This document shows, piece by piece, positions 24,627 to 32,404 of a DNA stretch of 44,872 bases. The translations under genes and the position numbers were made by a program. The notes under the pieces are model-generated. The model had not been told where the DNA came from. It was given only the letters and a program-made list of their open reading frames with translations, and did not search any database. This stretch comes from Armatimonadota bacterium (GTDB taxonomy: Bacteria; Armatimonadota; UBA5829; JAUSEB01): positions 1 through 44,872 of the forward strand of contig JAUSEB010000004.1 of the NCBI GenBank assembly GCA_030650495.1, in the 5' to 3' direction. Each line of letters begins with the position of its first letter. Positions within the stretch are counted from its first letter, which is position 1.

Positions 24627-24853
24627 GTCATTCGCCTCCGAACCGCAATTCGCCGGATAGCCTTGACAATAAAGAACACAACAATGAGCGCGGCTATACC
24701 CAGCATTTGGAGGCGAGTTTCGCACCGATAATCGGGGCAAATCCAGTGATACTCTGCGCCCTCATGCTTATGCGCCAAGACCGCCGGCATGCTAAGCGCA
24801 AACAAGCCTATACTTGGTAGGAGTAATAAAATCAGACGCCGCAACTTTCCCAC
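24623..24853 (-). CDS. Small secreted/membrane protein with a C-x4-C pair
   Basis: 76 residues. A cleavable-looking signal peptide (GKLRRLILLLLPSIGLFALSM...ALA) is followed by a short exposed segment with HKHEG and two cysteines in CPDYRC, then one membrane helix (MLGIAALIVVFFIV) and a very basic tail. The GTG at 24853 lies 2 nt after the permease stop with GGGAG in the permease's last codons. The gene's stop overlaps the next start. That gapless packing argues that it is real. The paired cysteines and histidines suggest metal or haem binding, or a disulfide. I recognise no family. Confidence 0.7.
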   Translation of the reverse strand: MGKLRRLILLLLPSIGLFALSMPAVLAHKHEGAEYHWICPDYRCETRLQMLGIAALIVVFFIVKAIRRIAVRRRMT

Positions 24854-24855
24854 AG

Positions 24856-25629
24856 CTACAACTCCCGCCTTGCGAAGATGGCGCAGGCCAAACCTACAGT
24901 GAAAGCCGCATATAAAACACCATAAGCGGCCACAAGCAGCAAGTAAGATGTTGGGGTTTGCACACCGTGTACAAGAGCGTCCTTGAAGTTGAAACATTCG
25001 AGATTAGGTATAAGGTGGTATAAGAATTTTCCAATAACCTTAACAGTTCCATTATCGTTCGCATTCAGCAAAGTGGCAAGATAACCGATCTTGACCGTCC
25101 CTAACACGAACACCAGAAACGACACGACCGCAGCCGCCACGGGAGTTGCAAATGTGGACAAAAGCACTGTAATACCCGCGAGTACCGCAGACTCCAGCAA
25201 AACAAATCCGATTGCCGTGAACATGAAAGTATCCACATGATGCTGATACCTGAACAGCAGCGCGCTAAACGCTAATGTCATAACCGCGACACTGGCAATT
25301 GTGGTAATGAGCGTGCCGAGGTACTTCCCCATCACGTATTCCCACCGCCTCAACGGACGGGCGAGTATCGGATAGATAGTCTTATTCTCCACATCAGTGG
25401 GTATCGATCCGCATCCAAGCGCAATGGCTATCATGCCGGCGCTGAGCATTATGCTCGCCAAGCATAAATCTTTTAATACCTTAACCTGCACGCCTAACGT
25501 AAAGAACGACAGGAGTGTCGAGCTGAAGATAACTACAACCGTGCCCAACACGAGCACGTGGAAAACCTGCTTGCGAGCATTCTCCAGAAGATTCAGCCTT
25601 GCCAGTATGAGCGTTCTTCTTAAAGCCAT
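24856..25629 (-). CDS. ABC-2 type transporter permease
   Basis: 257 residues with six membrane helices. The pattern IALGCGSIPTDVENKTIYPILARPLRRWEYVMGKYLG (spread over residues 70-105) is typical of NosY/ABC-2 permeases. A large polar loop near residues 185-215 precedes the last span. It pairs with the ATPase encoded upstream to form an exporter of unknown cargo. An 80-nt repeat element separates the two genes, and the downstream two genes overlap or abut. NosY-type permeases often serve copper or haem maturation, which would suit the two-cysteine neighbour, but this is inference. Confidence 0.88.
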   Translation of the reverse strand: MALRRTLILARLNLLENARKQVFHVLVLGTVVVIFSSTLLSFFTLGVQVKVLKDLCLASIMLSAGMIAIALGCGSIPTDVENKTIYPILARPLRRWEYVMGKYLGTLITTIASVAVMTLAFSALLFRYQHHVDTFMFTAIGFVLLESAVLAGITVLLSTFATPVAAAVVSFLVFVLGTVKIGYLATLLNANDNGTVKVIGKFLYHLIPNLECFNFKDALVHGVQTPTSYLLLVAAYGVLYAAFTVGLACAIFARREL

Positions 25630-25670
25630 TTCTTACTATTACCTCAGAAACTGTCCAGCATGATTAGCAA

Positions 25671-25742
25671 TACCCCCCTCAGTCCCCCCTTCTAAAGGGG
25701 GGAAGCTCCCCTCCTTACGAAGGAGGGGCTGGGGGAGGTTAA
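25671..25742. repeat. CCCCTCCTTACGAAGGAGGGG element, copy 2
   Basis: Same element as 21591-21672, here between the ABC ATPase stop and the permease start. The inner hairpins are intact. Confidence 0.92.
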
Positions 25743-25748
25743 ACCTCA

Positions 25749-26672
25749 CTACGCGGCCAATCGCATGAACGCGTCTTCCAGTGTTTCCCGTTCAGGAGAG
25801 ACCCCAAGAAGTGGTAAACCGTGAGCTTCCAGCGTTTTAATCGCATCGAAAACTCTATTCGCGGGAACCTTAACGACTGCCGCTCCCAGCGCCTCGGATC
25901 CATCGGACATTTGTCCGCCTAATAGGATTAACTGTTCCGCCGCTTCTTTTGTCATCCGAGCGCACGCCACATTCATCATATCGCCGGTTTGTTTGATCTC
26001 ATCCGGCGCGCCGCGACATACGAGAGTTCCTTTGCTTAGTATCGCAACCTGGTCGCAAATCTCTTCAACTTCCGAAAGCAAGTGCGAACTCATAAAGACC
26101 GTAGAACCGGCGTTTTTCAAAGACAAAATAAGGTCCTTCATCTCCCTGCGGCCGATTGGGTCCAGGCCGGACGTCGGCTCATCCAGTATGAACAGCCGGG
26201 GATTGCCGATAAGCGCCTGGGCTATACCGACCCTCTGCATCAAGCCCTTGGACAACTTGGCCACGCGCACTTGCTGATACTCCTCAAGCCCTGTGATCGA
26301 TAAAGCGGACTCTATCTGCGCTTTCCGCTCCTTGCGCCCAAGACCGAGCAGCGCCGCATGCAGCGAAAGAGCCTCGCGAGGAGTCAGAAACTTGTGGAAA
26401 TAAGGCTGTTCCGGCAGATACCCCACATCCCGCCTGACCTCAGGGATGGATATGTCACGCCCGAATATCTCCGCTCTGCCGCTGGTAGGACGGATGAAGC
26501 CAAGAAGCGCCTTTATGGTGGTGGTCTTTCCTGCTCCATTTGGCCCAAGAAAGGCGAACACCTGCCCTTCCATAACGTCCATTGTAAGCTCATTCACCGC
26601 GACTCGAGCGCCGCGCCTGCGAGGAAGCGGATATACTTTCGTGAGGCTTTCCGTTCGAATTGCAATTCCCAT
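25749..26672 (-). CDS. ABC transporter ATP-binding protein (ABC-2 exporter)
   Basis: About 307 residues. Walker A GPNGAGKTTT, signature LSKGLMQRVGIAQAL, Walker B LFILDEPTSGLDP, followed by the H-loop (SSHLLSEVEEI). The C-terminal 80 residues are the regulatory extension common in CcmA/NosF-type exporters. The ATG at 26672 is preferred to an in-frame TTG at 26693; GGGAGAG lies 12 nt before it. First gene of a four-gene locus with the permease, the two-cysteine protein and the TPR-like protein. Confidence 0.93.
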   Translation of the reverse strand: MGIAIRTESLTKVYPLPRRRGARVAVNELTMDVMEGQVFAFLGPNGAGKTTTIKALLGFIRPTSGRAEIFGRDISIPEVRRDVGYLPEQPYFHKFLTPREALSLHAALLGLGRKERKAQIESALSITGLEEYQQVRVAKLSKGLMQRVGIAQALIGNPRLFILDEPTSGLDPIGRREMKDLILSLKNAGSTVFMSSHLLSEVEEICDQVAILSKGTLVCRGAPDEIKQTGDMMNVACARMTKEAAEQLILLGGQMSDGSEALGAAVVKVPANRVFDAIKTLEAHGLPLLGVSPERETLEDAFMRLAA

Positions 26673-26801
26673 AACTGCGATACACTCTCCCAAATGAGAT
26701 TATCGGCAACAGAGCGTATCACTGGAGGTCAAGCGTCAATAGGCGGCGAGGCGCTTGTCAAATGTGGGGAAACCGTAGGGGCGAAGCATATCGAAATAAA
26801 G

Positions 26802-26903
26802 GGCGCCGATAGTGAAATCGGCGCCGTAATTCCGTCATCCTGAGCGAAGCGAAGGATCTACCCAAGTAACCGATTAGATTCTTCACTTCGTTCAGAATGA
26901 CGG
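26802..26903. repeat. Two palindromic repeats in the ABC/valS gap
   Basis: GGCGCCGAT/ATCGGCGCC (26802-26825, perfect, loop 6). Then a longer inverted repeat whose arms read CCGTCATCCTGAGCGAAGCG (from 26832) and its imperfect complement ending AGAATGACGG (to 26903). The second is the CGTCATnCTGAGCGAAGCGA word that recurs at 38599. The 507-nt gap 26673-27179 otherwise holds only the remnant at 26995-27069 and the hairpin at 27073-27097. Confidence 0.85.
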
Positions 26904-26994
26904 GTTTGCTTCTGTCGATTCATGAATAATGCGAATTTATTCGCCGGGCGCTGCGCCAAGCCTCCACGGCCATGCATGCTATGGAATACGTGGA

Positions 26995-27069
26995 TAATCT
27001 CTTCACATATATGCTGTATGTGCCTGTCGCCAACGGCTGATTCGCAATGACTTTCACATAGTAGGTTCC
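26995..27069 (-). pseudogene. Possible remnant of a PPC-type (pre-peptidase C-terminal) domain
   Basis: In one frame this reads GTYYVKVIANQPLATGTYSI then YVKRL, the G-x-Y-x-V...TGxYxLxV pattern of PPC beta-sandwich domains carried by secreted enzymes. No start, signal peptide or rest of a gene is present, and a dispersed hairpin repeat directly precedes it in the reading direction. Most likely the tail of a lost secreted protein. Confidence 0.4.
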
Positions 27070-27072
27070 GAT

Positions 27073-27097
27073 GTTTCGGGAATCTTGTTCCCGAAAC
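27073..27097. repeat. Hairpin GTTTCGGGAA / TTCCCGAAAC, second copy
   Basis: Identical to 20059-20083. It interrupts or caps the PPC-like remnant. Confidence 0.88.
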
Positions 27098-27179
27098 CAA
27101 CCAACCCCCGTATCCCCGAGTAGGAGCAAAGCGACGTATCAAGGGGCGGCACAACCTATCGCAAACATCCCACTAACAA

Positions 27180-29933
27180 CTATCGACTATCGACTGAACT
27201 CAGCGCCGCCAATCGCTCCTCCAGCTTCGCCTTCTTCTCCTGAAGCTCCTGCTGGATGCGGCGCTCTTTTTCCACAACCTCAGCAGGCGCCCTTGCAATG
27301 AACTGCTCGTTCGACAGCTTGCCCTCGGTCCTCGAAAGCTCTTTCCCAAGCGCCTCAAGCTCCTGCTCGATCTTCGACAGTTCCTTCTCTACATCGATCA
27401 GACCGGCCACGGGAACGTGCAAATCGAAGTCCATAAAATGCGAGCTGACATAATTCCTCTTCTCGCTGTCGGGCAGAGACTCCGCGAATGTAATCTCCCC
27501 AACCCTTGCCAGCGACTTCACGCCTTCTGAGATAGCCTGAATTCGTTCTCGCACGGCATCAGATGGCGAAGTGACGAGCACGTTGACCGGGCGGCCCGGC
27601 TGCGCGCCCAGTTCAGTCCGCAGATTGCGAATAGCGCGGGTAATCTCCATCATCTCATCCATCTGCTTCTCGGCTGTTTCATTCACCCAAACCGAGTCAG
27701 CCACCGGGAACGGGCGGATCATCAAGCTGTCTCCGCTGTGCGGGATTGCCTGCCAAATCTCTTCGGTGATAAACGGCATAACGGGATGCAGCAGCCGCAT
27801 CGTCGTCTCCAGCACGTGCCAGAGAAGATATTGGACCTGCTTGCGCTCATCGGAAGTATCTCGCAGACGCGGCTTTGCAAGCTCCAAATACCAGTCGCAG
27901 TACTCGCTCCAGATGAACTCATACAGCGCGCGGCAGGCGTCGTCCATATCGTATGCGGCAAACCCCTTGTTGACCGTAGTGACAAGCCTGTTCAAACGGC
28001 TGAGTATCCAGCGGTCTTCCAACCGCAGCTCGAAGGTGGAAAGGCGTATATCCGGGTCTTCGCCCAGATACCAATTCTCGACCCATTTGTGCTCGTTCCG
28101 AACTACCGGAACACCAGGCGGCAGGTGTTCTTCTTCGTGATCCAGGTTCATCAGGACGAAGCGGGAAGCGTTCCAAATCTTATTGCAGAAGTTCCGTATG
28201 ACTTCCACGCGCCCGCCGGAGAATCGCATGTCCTGCCCCTCACCGGCCTGCTGGAGAAGGGCAAATCGAAGCGCGTCCGCGCCGTATTGGTCGATAAGAT
28301 CGAGCGGATCGACCCCCGTGCCCAGCGACTTGCTCATCCTGCGGCCTTCTTCGTTCTGGACCGTCGCGTAGATATAAACGTCGTGGAATGGAATCTCTTT
28401 CAAGAACTCCAGGCTCGTGAAGATCATCCGTGCGACCCACAAATAGATAATATCTCGCGCCGTGACCAACACATTCGTGGGGTAGAAATAGTCGAGATCA
28501 GGCGTCTTCTTAGGCCAGCCGAGAGTTGCGAAAGGCCAAAGAGCTGATGAGAACCACGTATCCAGCACGTCCGGGTCTTGTGTCAGATTCTTGCTACCGC
28601 ATTTAGAACAAACCTCCGGCGCGCTCTTTGCCGCGATATACTCGCCGCAGTCGTCGCACCGCCAGACTGGTATGCGATGCCCCCACCAAAGCTGCCTCGA
28701 TATGCACCAATCCCGGACGTTTTCCATCCAATCCAAGTATAATTTTGTATATCTTTCCGGGATAAACTTGATCTTTCCGCTCTTCACGACATCGATGGCG
28801 GGCTGCGCCAATTCCTTCATCCGGCAGAACCACTGCTCCGAAAGAAGCGGCTCTATTACGGTTTCACAGCGCCTGCAGGTCGCCACCGAAAGCGCATAGT
28901 CGTCAACTCTTGTAAGATAACCCTTGTCGCGCAATTCCTCAACCAGCTTCGCGCGAGCTTCGTAGCGGTCCATACCGGCGTATTTGCCTGCTTCTTCGGT
29001 CATCTTGCCGTCGGGACCAATCACAATCACGCTGTCGAGATTGTGCCGCAGGCCCATCTCGAAGTCGTTGGGGTCATGCGCGGGAGTCGTCTTGACCGCC
29101 CCAGTTCCGAATTCGGGATCGACATAACTGTCATCGAAAATGGGTAGCTTGCGACCGACAATCGGCAGAATTGCATTCTTGCCGACCAGACCCAGATATC
29201 TATCATCTTCAGGGTTCACGGCCACGCCCGTATCGCCGAGCATCGTTTCCGGCCTTGTCGTCGCCACACGGATATTCCCCGTGCCGTCCTCCAGCGGATA
29301 GTCTATATAGTAGAGCTTGCCGTCAATGGCCTCGTATTCGACCTCAATATCGGAAATCGCCGTATGGCAGCGCGGGCACCAGTTGATGACTCGCGCGCCG
29401 CGATAGATATAACCCTTATTGAACAGGCGCACAAACGACTCGATCACCGCGTCGGAATACTGCTCGTCCATCGTGAACCGCTCGCGCTCCCAATCGAACG
29501 AATACCCCATCCGCTTGAATTGATTGAGAATCGTCCCGCCGTAGTGCTCCTTCCACGCCCAAACGCGCTTCAGGAACTCCTCGCGCCCAATATCGTGCCT
29601 GGTCAAGCCCACTTCGGCAAGCTGCTGCTCGACTTTATTCTGAGTAGCAATCCCGGCATGGTCCGTCCCTGGAAGGCACAGAGTCTCATACCCCTGCATC
29701 CGCTTCCAGCGAGTCAGGACATCCTGGATGCTGTAACAAAGCGCATGGCCGATATGCAGCGAGCCTGTCACATTTGGAGGGGGAATAGTTATACAATACT
29801 GCTTCTTCCCCGGCTCAATCTGCGCGGCAAAGTATAACTTTTCCAGCCAAAACTTATACCATTTGTCCTCTACGGTCTTGGGATCATATACCTTCGGAAG
29901 CTGCAACTCATCTCTCTCATTCTCTGTCGCCAA
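27180..29933 (-). CDS. valS: Valyl-tRNA synthetase
   Basis: 917 residues, normal for ValRS. Class I signature PPPNVTGSLHIGHAL, editing (CP1) domain with TTRPETMLGDTGVAV, KMSKS-type loop RRMSKSLGTG, anticodon-binding helices, and the C-terminal coiled coil (about 855-910, KELSKIEQELEALGKELSR) that contacts the tRNA. It charges tRNA-Val. The TTG at 29933 has AGGAGGAG 4 nt upstream. An ATG at 29948 lies before that site and would be misplaced. Expression is controlled by the T-box leader upstream. The final SVDSR and the stop come from a CGATAGTCGATAG-type repeat. Confidence 0.95.
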   Translation of the reverse strand: MATENERDELQLPKVYDPKTVEDKWYKFWLEKLYFAAQIEPGKKQYCITIPPPNVTGSLHIGHALCYSIQDVLTRWKRMQGYETLCLPGTDHAGIATQNKVEQQLAEVGLTRHDIGREEFLKRVWAWKEHYGGTILNQFKRMGYSFDWERERFTMDEQYSDAVIESFVRLFNKGYIYRGARVINWCPRCHTAISDIEVEYEAIDGKLYYIDYPLEDGTGNIRVATTRPETMLGDTGVAVNPEDDRYLGLVGKNAILPIVGRKLPIFDDSYVDPEFGTGAVKTTPAHDPNDFEMGLRHNLDSVIVIGPDGKMTEEAGKYAGMDRYEARAKLVEELRDKGYLTRVDDYALSVATCRRCETVIEPLLSEQWFCRMKELAQPAIDVVKSGKIKFIPERYTKLYLDWMENVRDWCISRQLWWGHRIPVWRCDDCGEYIAAKSAPEVCSKCGSKNLTQDPDVLDTWFSSALWPFATLGWPKKTPDLDYFYPTNVLVTARDIIYLWVARMIFTSLEFLKEIPFHDVYIYATVQNEEGRRMSKSLGTGVDPLDLIDQYGADALRFALLQQAGEGQDMRFSGGRVEVIRNFCNKIWNASRFVLMNLDHEEEHLPPGVPVVRNEHKWVENWYLGEDPDIRLSTFELRLEDRWILSRLNRLVTTVNKGFAAYDMDDACRALYEFIWSEYCDWYLELAKPRLRDTSDERKQVQYLLWHVLETTMRLLHPVMPFITEEIWQAIPHSGDSLMIRPFPVADSVWVNETAEKQMDEMMEITRAIRNLRTELGAQPGRPVNVLVTSPSDAVRERIQAISEGVKSLARVGEITFAESLPDSEKRNYVSSHFMDFDLHVPVAGLIDVEKELSKIEQELEALGKELSRTEGKLSNEQFIARAPAEVVEKERRIQQELQEKKAKLEERLAALSSVDSR

Positions 29934-29961
29934 TTCGCTCCTCCTCATATACGCTTTTGAA

Positions 29962-30046
29962 TGTAGCCTAGCCCCCTTGTGGGCGTAAATGAAACTGTAG
30001 CCTAGCCCCTTGTGGGCGTTATAACGGGGACAAGCCCCTAGGCTAC
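29962..30046. repeat. TGTAGCCTAGCCCC tandem/palindromic element
   Basis: Two direct copies of TGTAGCCTAGCCCC...TTGTGGGCG (29962-29985, 29997-30018), the second followed by its complement (GGGGACAAGCCCCTAGGCTAC, in part) to give a hairpin. A relative forms the core of 41633-41706. It separates the T-box terminator from the valS start. Confidence 0.8.
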
Positions 30047-30055
30047 GGCAAATAC

Positions 30056-30387
30056 AAAAAGCCCCACTCGACCCGCACAAGGACGAGAGGGGCGCAAATG
30101 CTCCTTCGTGGTACCACCTTGATTCTCCCGACAAATCGGGACTCGTTTTCGCTATAACGGGCTTACCCGGCGAAGGTTACATGGAAGAGTGTAGTTAGTT
30201 GTTAGTTGTTAGTGGCTAGTAAATACTAGCAACTAACTACTAGCTACTAACAACTTATCTTTCACCTTCGCGGCTCCGGGGCGACCTTCGGTCGGGGCTT
30301 CACAGCCGGGAGACTCACACCAAACGCTCCCTCTCTGAGGCCGGCTTGCCGCCTACTCCTCCCCATCACTGCCTTTGCTTATATTAT
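30056..30387 (-). promoter_or_regulatory. T-box leader of valS
   Basis: Read on the minus strand. A stem I region with GTGATGGGGAGGAGTAGGCG, the AGAGAGGGAGCG motif and GGTGTGAGTCTCCC is followed by a T-box antiterminator (AAGGTGGTACCACG, 30121-30108). A Rho-independent terminator comes next (stem 30093-30061, GCCCCTCTCG pairing with CGAGTGGGGC, then five T at 30060-30056). Uncharged tRNA-Val would pair with the leader and T-box to favour antitermination. I could not fix the specifier codon with certainty; a GTC in the stem I internal loop is a candidate. A 67-nt repeat lies between stem I and the antiterminator. Confidence 0.92.
30191..30257. repeat. TTAGTTGTTAGTTG palindromic tract inside the T-box leader
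   Basis: GTAGTTAGTTGTTAGTTGTT at the left and AACTAACTACTAGCTACTAA at the right, meeting at CTAGTAAATACTAG. The whole tract can fold on itself as an independent hairpin, so it could sit in the leader as a neutral side arm. Similar TTAG/CTAA words flank the tRNA genes. Confidence 0.85.
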
Positions 30388-30393
30388 CAAGTC

Positions 30394-30423
30394 ATTTTAC
30401 CGGATATAGCGGCTAAAGGTCAA
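30394..30423 (-). promoter_or_regulatory. Promoter of valS
   Basis: TTGACC (30423-30418), 18-nt spacer, TAAAAT (30399-30394), about 7 nt before the T-box leader begins. The -35 hexamer contains the TGA stop of the upstream pabBC gene. Confidence 0.7.
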
Positions 30424-32237
30424 CCGGCAGCTGACAGTTGACAGCTTTTCCCATCTGATACTTCACCAACCGAGATAGCGCCTCGCACCGAGTTGCCTAT
30501 GATTATTTCATCAGCGGCGCTCAACTCTTCAACAGAAATCGACCTCTCTACCCCGCCCGTTTCTCGCAGATAGTCCGCGCGCCAGACACCGGGCAGAAGA
30601 CCGTCTCCTATCGGAGGAGTGATCCATTCATCGCCTATCCGCACGAAGATGTTCGTAATAGACCCCTCAGTCAAATTCCCCTTTTCGTTCTGGAAAATAA
30701 CTTCATAAAACCCCTGCTCGACCGCCTGCTCCCGCGCCTCGTTGTATAGCTTTCGCTCAGTCGTTTTGTGGAAAAGAAGCCGGTCTCGCGAGTCCGTGCG
30801 CCGCGATGATAGCAGTATACGGACCGGCTCCGCCGGAGCCGCCGCTATGGGACGCGAATTCAAGCGCAGTTTACCCTTCTCGTCCAATTCCATCCGAACA
30901 ACCAAGGGAAGGACGCCGCACGATCGGACGAATTTCCGCGGCGCAACTCTGGCGCAGGCCTTTTCGAATGGGAAATCCCAATACTCCGCCGACTTCGCCA
31001 GCCGTTCAATATGCTCGTTTTCGTATAAATATACTCCTGATTCCGTGAGCAGCATAGTCTCAAACAGCCTAAGATCGGGAATCAAAGAAAAAGCAAAGCT
31101 GGATTTGAGTAACGTCTCCTCATACTCGCTCTGGGGGTCAGAGTCCCATACTATTCCTGAACCTATACCGAGGTCGAATTCGCCGCCCTTATGAACCAGC
31201 GTGCGAATAGCTATATTGCAAGTGAAGTCACCTCCGGGGGCAAAAATGCCGATTGTCCCCGTGTAAACGCCCCTCGGTTCGCGCTCCAAATCACGGATTA
31301 TCTCCATAGTCCTTCGCTTTGGCGCGCCGGTGATAGATGACCCCGGAAAAGTAGCCGCCATTATTTCCCTGAAAGAAACTCCCTCCCTGAGAACCCCGGT
31401 CGCGGCGCTGGTCATCTGCCACACGCTGCGATACTTCTCCGTCGCGAACATCTCAGGAACGTGAACAGTCCCGTAACGGCAGATACGTCCGAGGTCGCTG
31501 CGCATCATATCGAGAATCATCACGTTCTCGGCGCGGTCCTTTTGGCTCTCCACAAGCTCGCGAGCCAAATCTACATCTTCCTCCAATGTGCGGCCGCGGC
31601 GGCGGGTTCCCTTCATCGGGCGAGTATCCAGAATGTCCCCGCGCTTTTGCAGAAACATCTCCGGTGATAAGCTGAGAATTTGCGCCTCCCCTAAATTCAG
31701 ATAGGCCGCGTAAGGAACCGGATGAGAACGCGCAAGAGCCAAAAAGTAGCCAAGCGGATCGACTTCCGCCGAGAACCGGGCGTGGCAAGTGTAGTTGACT
31801 TGATAGGTGTCTCCCGATGCGATAAGCTCTTTGATTCGGGCAATAGCAGCGTTAAAGTCATCAACTGTGACATTCAGGCTCACATCGGAATTGCCGATAC
31901 TCACGGCGTCATCAATCAGACGCAGTTTGTCTTGACGAACCGCCAGCACATTGGACGCTGGATAGCAGCCCAACCAGACAAGAGGCGTCTGACCATTTGG
32001 CTGATGCGTCGAGAGGTCGAAAGCCCGTCCCGCTTCATAAGATAAATATCCGGCGACGTAATGGCCACGGCGGATTTCCGCTTCCGCCTCATCAAGCAGT
32101 CCGGACACAAGTTCGGGATCATCAGTCGAGAGTACGCGCGCGGGATCGTGGAGAAGCAGGGCTTCGCAGCCCGGAAGCCACGTATCCTCTCCCCATAACA
32201 AAACACCGCCCGGATTTTGGAGCAAATTAGAAATCAT
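30420..32237 (-). CDS. pabB: Aminodeoxychorismate synthase component I fused to 4-amino-4-deoxychorismate lyase
   Basis: 605 residues in two parts. Residues about 1-365 are a chorismate-binding enzyme with PMKGTRRRG, DMMRSDLGRIC, FPGSSITGAPK and GIGSGIVWDSDP. Residues about 370-598 are a PabC-like PLP enzyme with LFETMLL, HKTTERKLYNEA, LTEGSITNIF and DGLLPGVWR. The fusion makes 4-aminobenzoate for folate from chorismate and ammonia. The glutamine amidotransferase subunit (PabA) is not nearby. The last nine residues (KSCQLSAAG) and the stop derive from an AGCTGTCA-family repeat, which replaces the normal end. ATG start. Upstream of valS on the same strand. Confidence 0.92.
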   Translation of the reverse strand: MISNLLQNPGGVLLWGEDTWLPGCEALLLHDPARVLSTDDPELVSGLLDEAEAEIRRGHYVAGYLSYEAGRAFDLSTHQPNGQTPLVWLGCYPASNVLAVRQDKLRLIDDAVSIGNSDVSLNVTVDDFNAAIARIKELIASGDTYQVNYTCHARFSAEVDPLGYFLALARSHPVPYAAYLNLGEAQILSLSPEMFLQKRGDILDTRPMKGTRRRGRTLEEDVDLARELVESQKDRAENVMILDMMRSDLGRICRYGTVHVPEMFATEKYRSVWQMTSAATGVLREGVSFREIMAATFPGSSITGAPKRRTMEIIRDLEREPRGVYTGTIGIFAPGGDFTCNIAIRTLVHKGGEFDLGIGSGIVWDSDPQSEYEETLLKSSFAFSLIPDLRLFETMLLTESGVYLYENEHIERLAKSAEYWDFPFEKACARVAPRKFVRSCGVLPLVVRMELDEKGKLRLNSRPIAAAPAEPVRILLSSRRTDSRDRLLFHKTTERKLYNEAREQAVEQGFYEVIFQNEKGNLTEGSITNIFVRIGDEWITPPIGDGLLPGVWRADYLRETGGVERSISVEELSAADEIIIGNSVRGAISVGEVSDGKSCQLSAAG

Positions 32238-32319
32238 GAGTTTTTGAACCGCTGCAACTGAATAGAATGATACAGCCTACGGTGTGGAAATGGGAAGAGT
32301 TTTTGTTGTTGGTTAGTTT

Positions 32320-32393
32320 AAGCTGTCAGCTGACAGGTGACAGCTTTTCCATCTGCGTTTATCTGCGCTTATCTGCGTTAATCTGCGTTCTTC
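32320..32393. repeat. AGCTGTCAG palindrome plus four 10-nt ATCTGCGTTA units
   Basis: CTGTCAGCTGACAG (32323-32336) is palindromic. Then TCTGCGTTTA, TCTGCGCTTA, TCTGCGTTAA and TCTGCGTTCT run in tandem (about 32352-32391). Its complement (GATAAGCGCAGAT) is the word found at the 3' ends of the helical-repeat and GH29 genes. Confidence 0.85.
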
Positions 32394-32404
32394 CCTGAAC
32401 TAAA

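Noticed and set aside
26858-27154. 98-residue minus-strand frame downstream of valS
   Set aside because: Composed of dispersed repeats in most of its length; only the separate short PPC-like segment in another frame has any protein signal.
27738-28547. 269-residue plus-strand frame opposite valS
   Set aside because: Antisense shadow of ValRS.
29934-30134. N-terminal extension of ValRS up to 30134
   Set aside because: This stretch encodes the T-box antiterminator, terminator and a dispersed repeat. A TTG at 29933 with AGGAGGAG just upstream is the plausible start.
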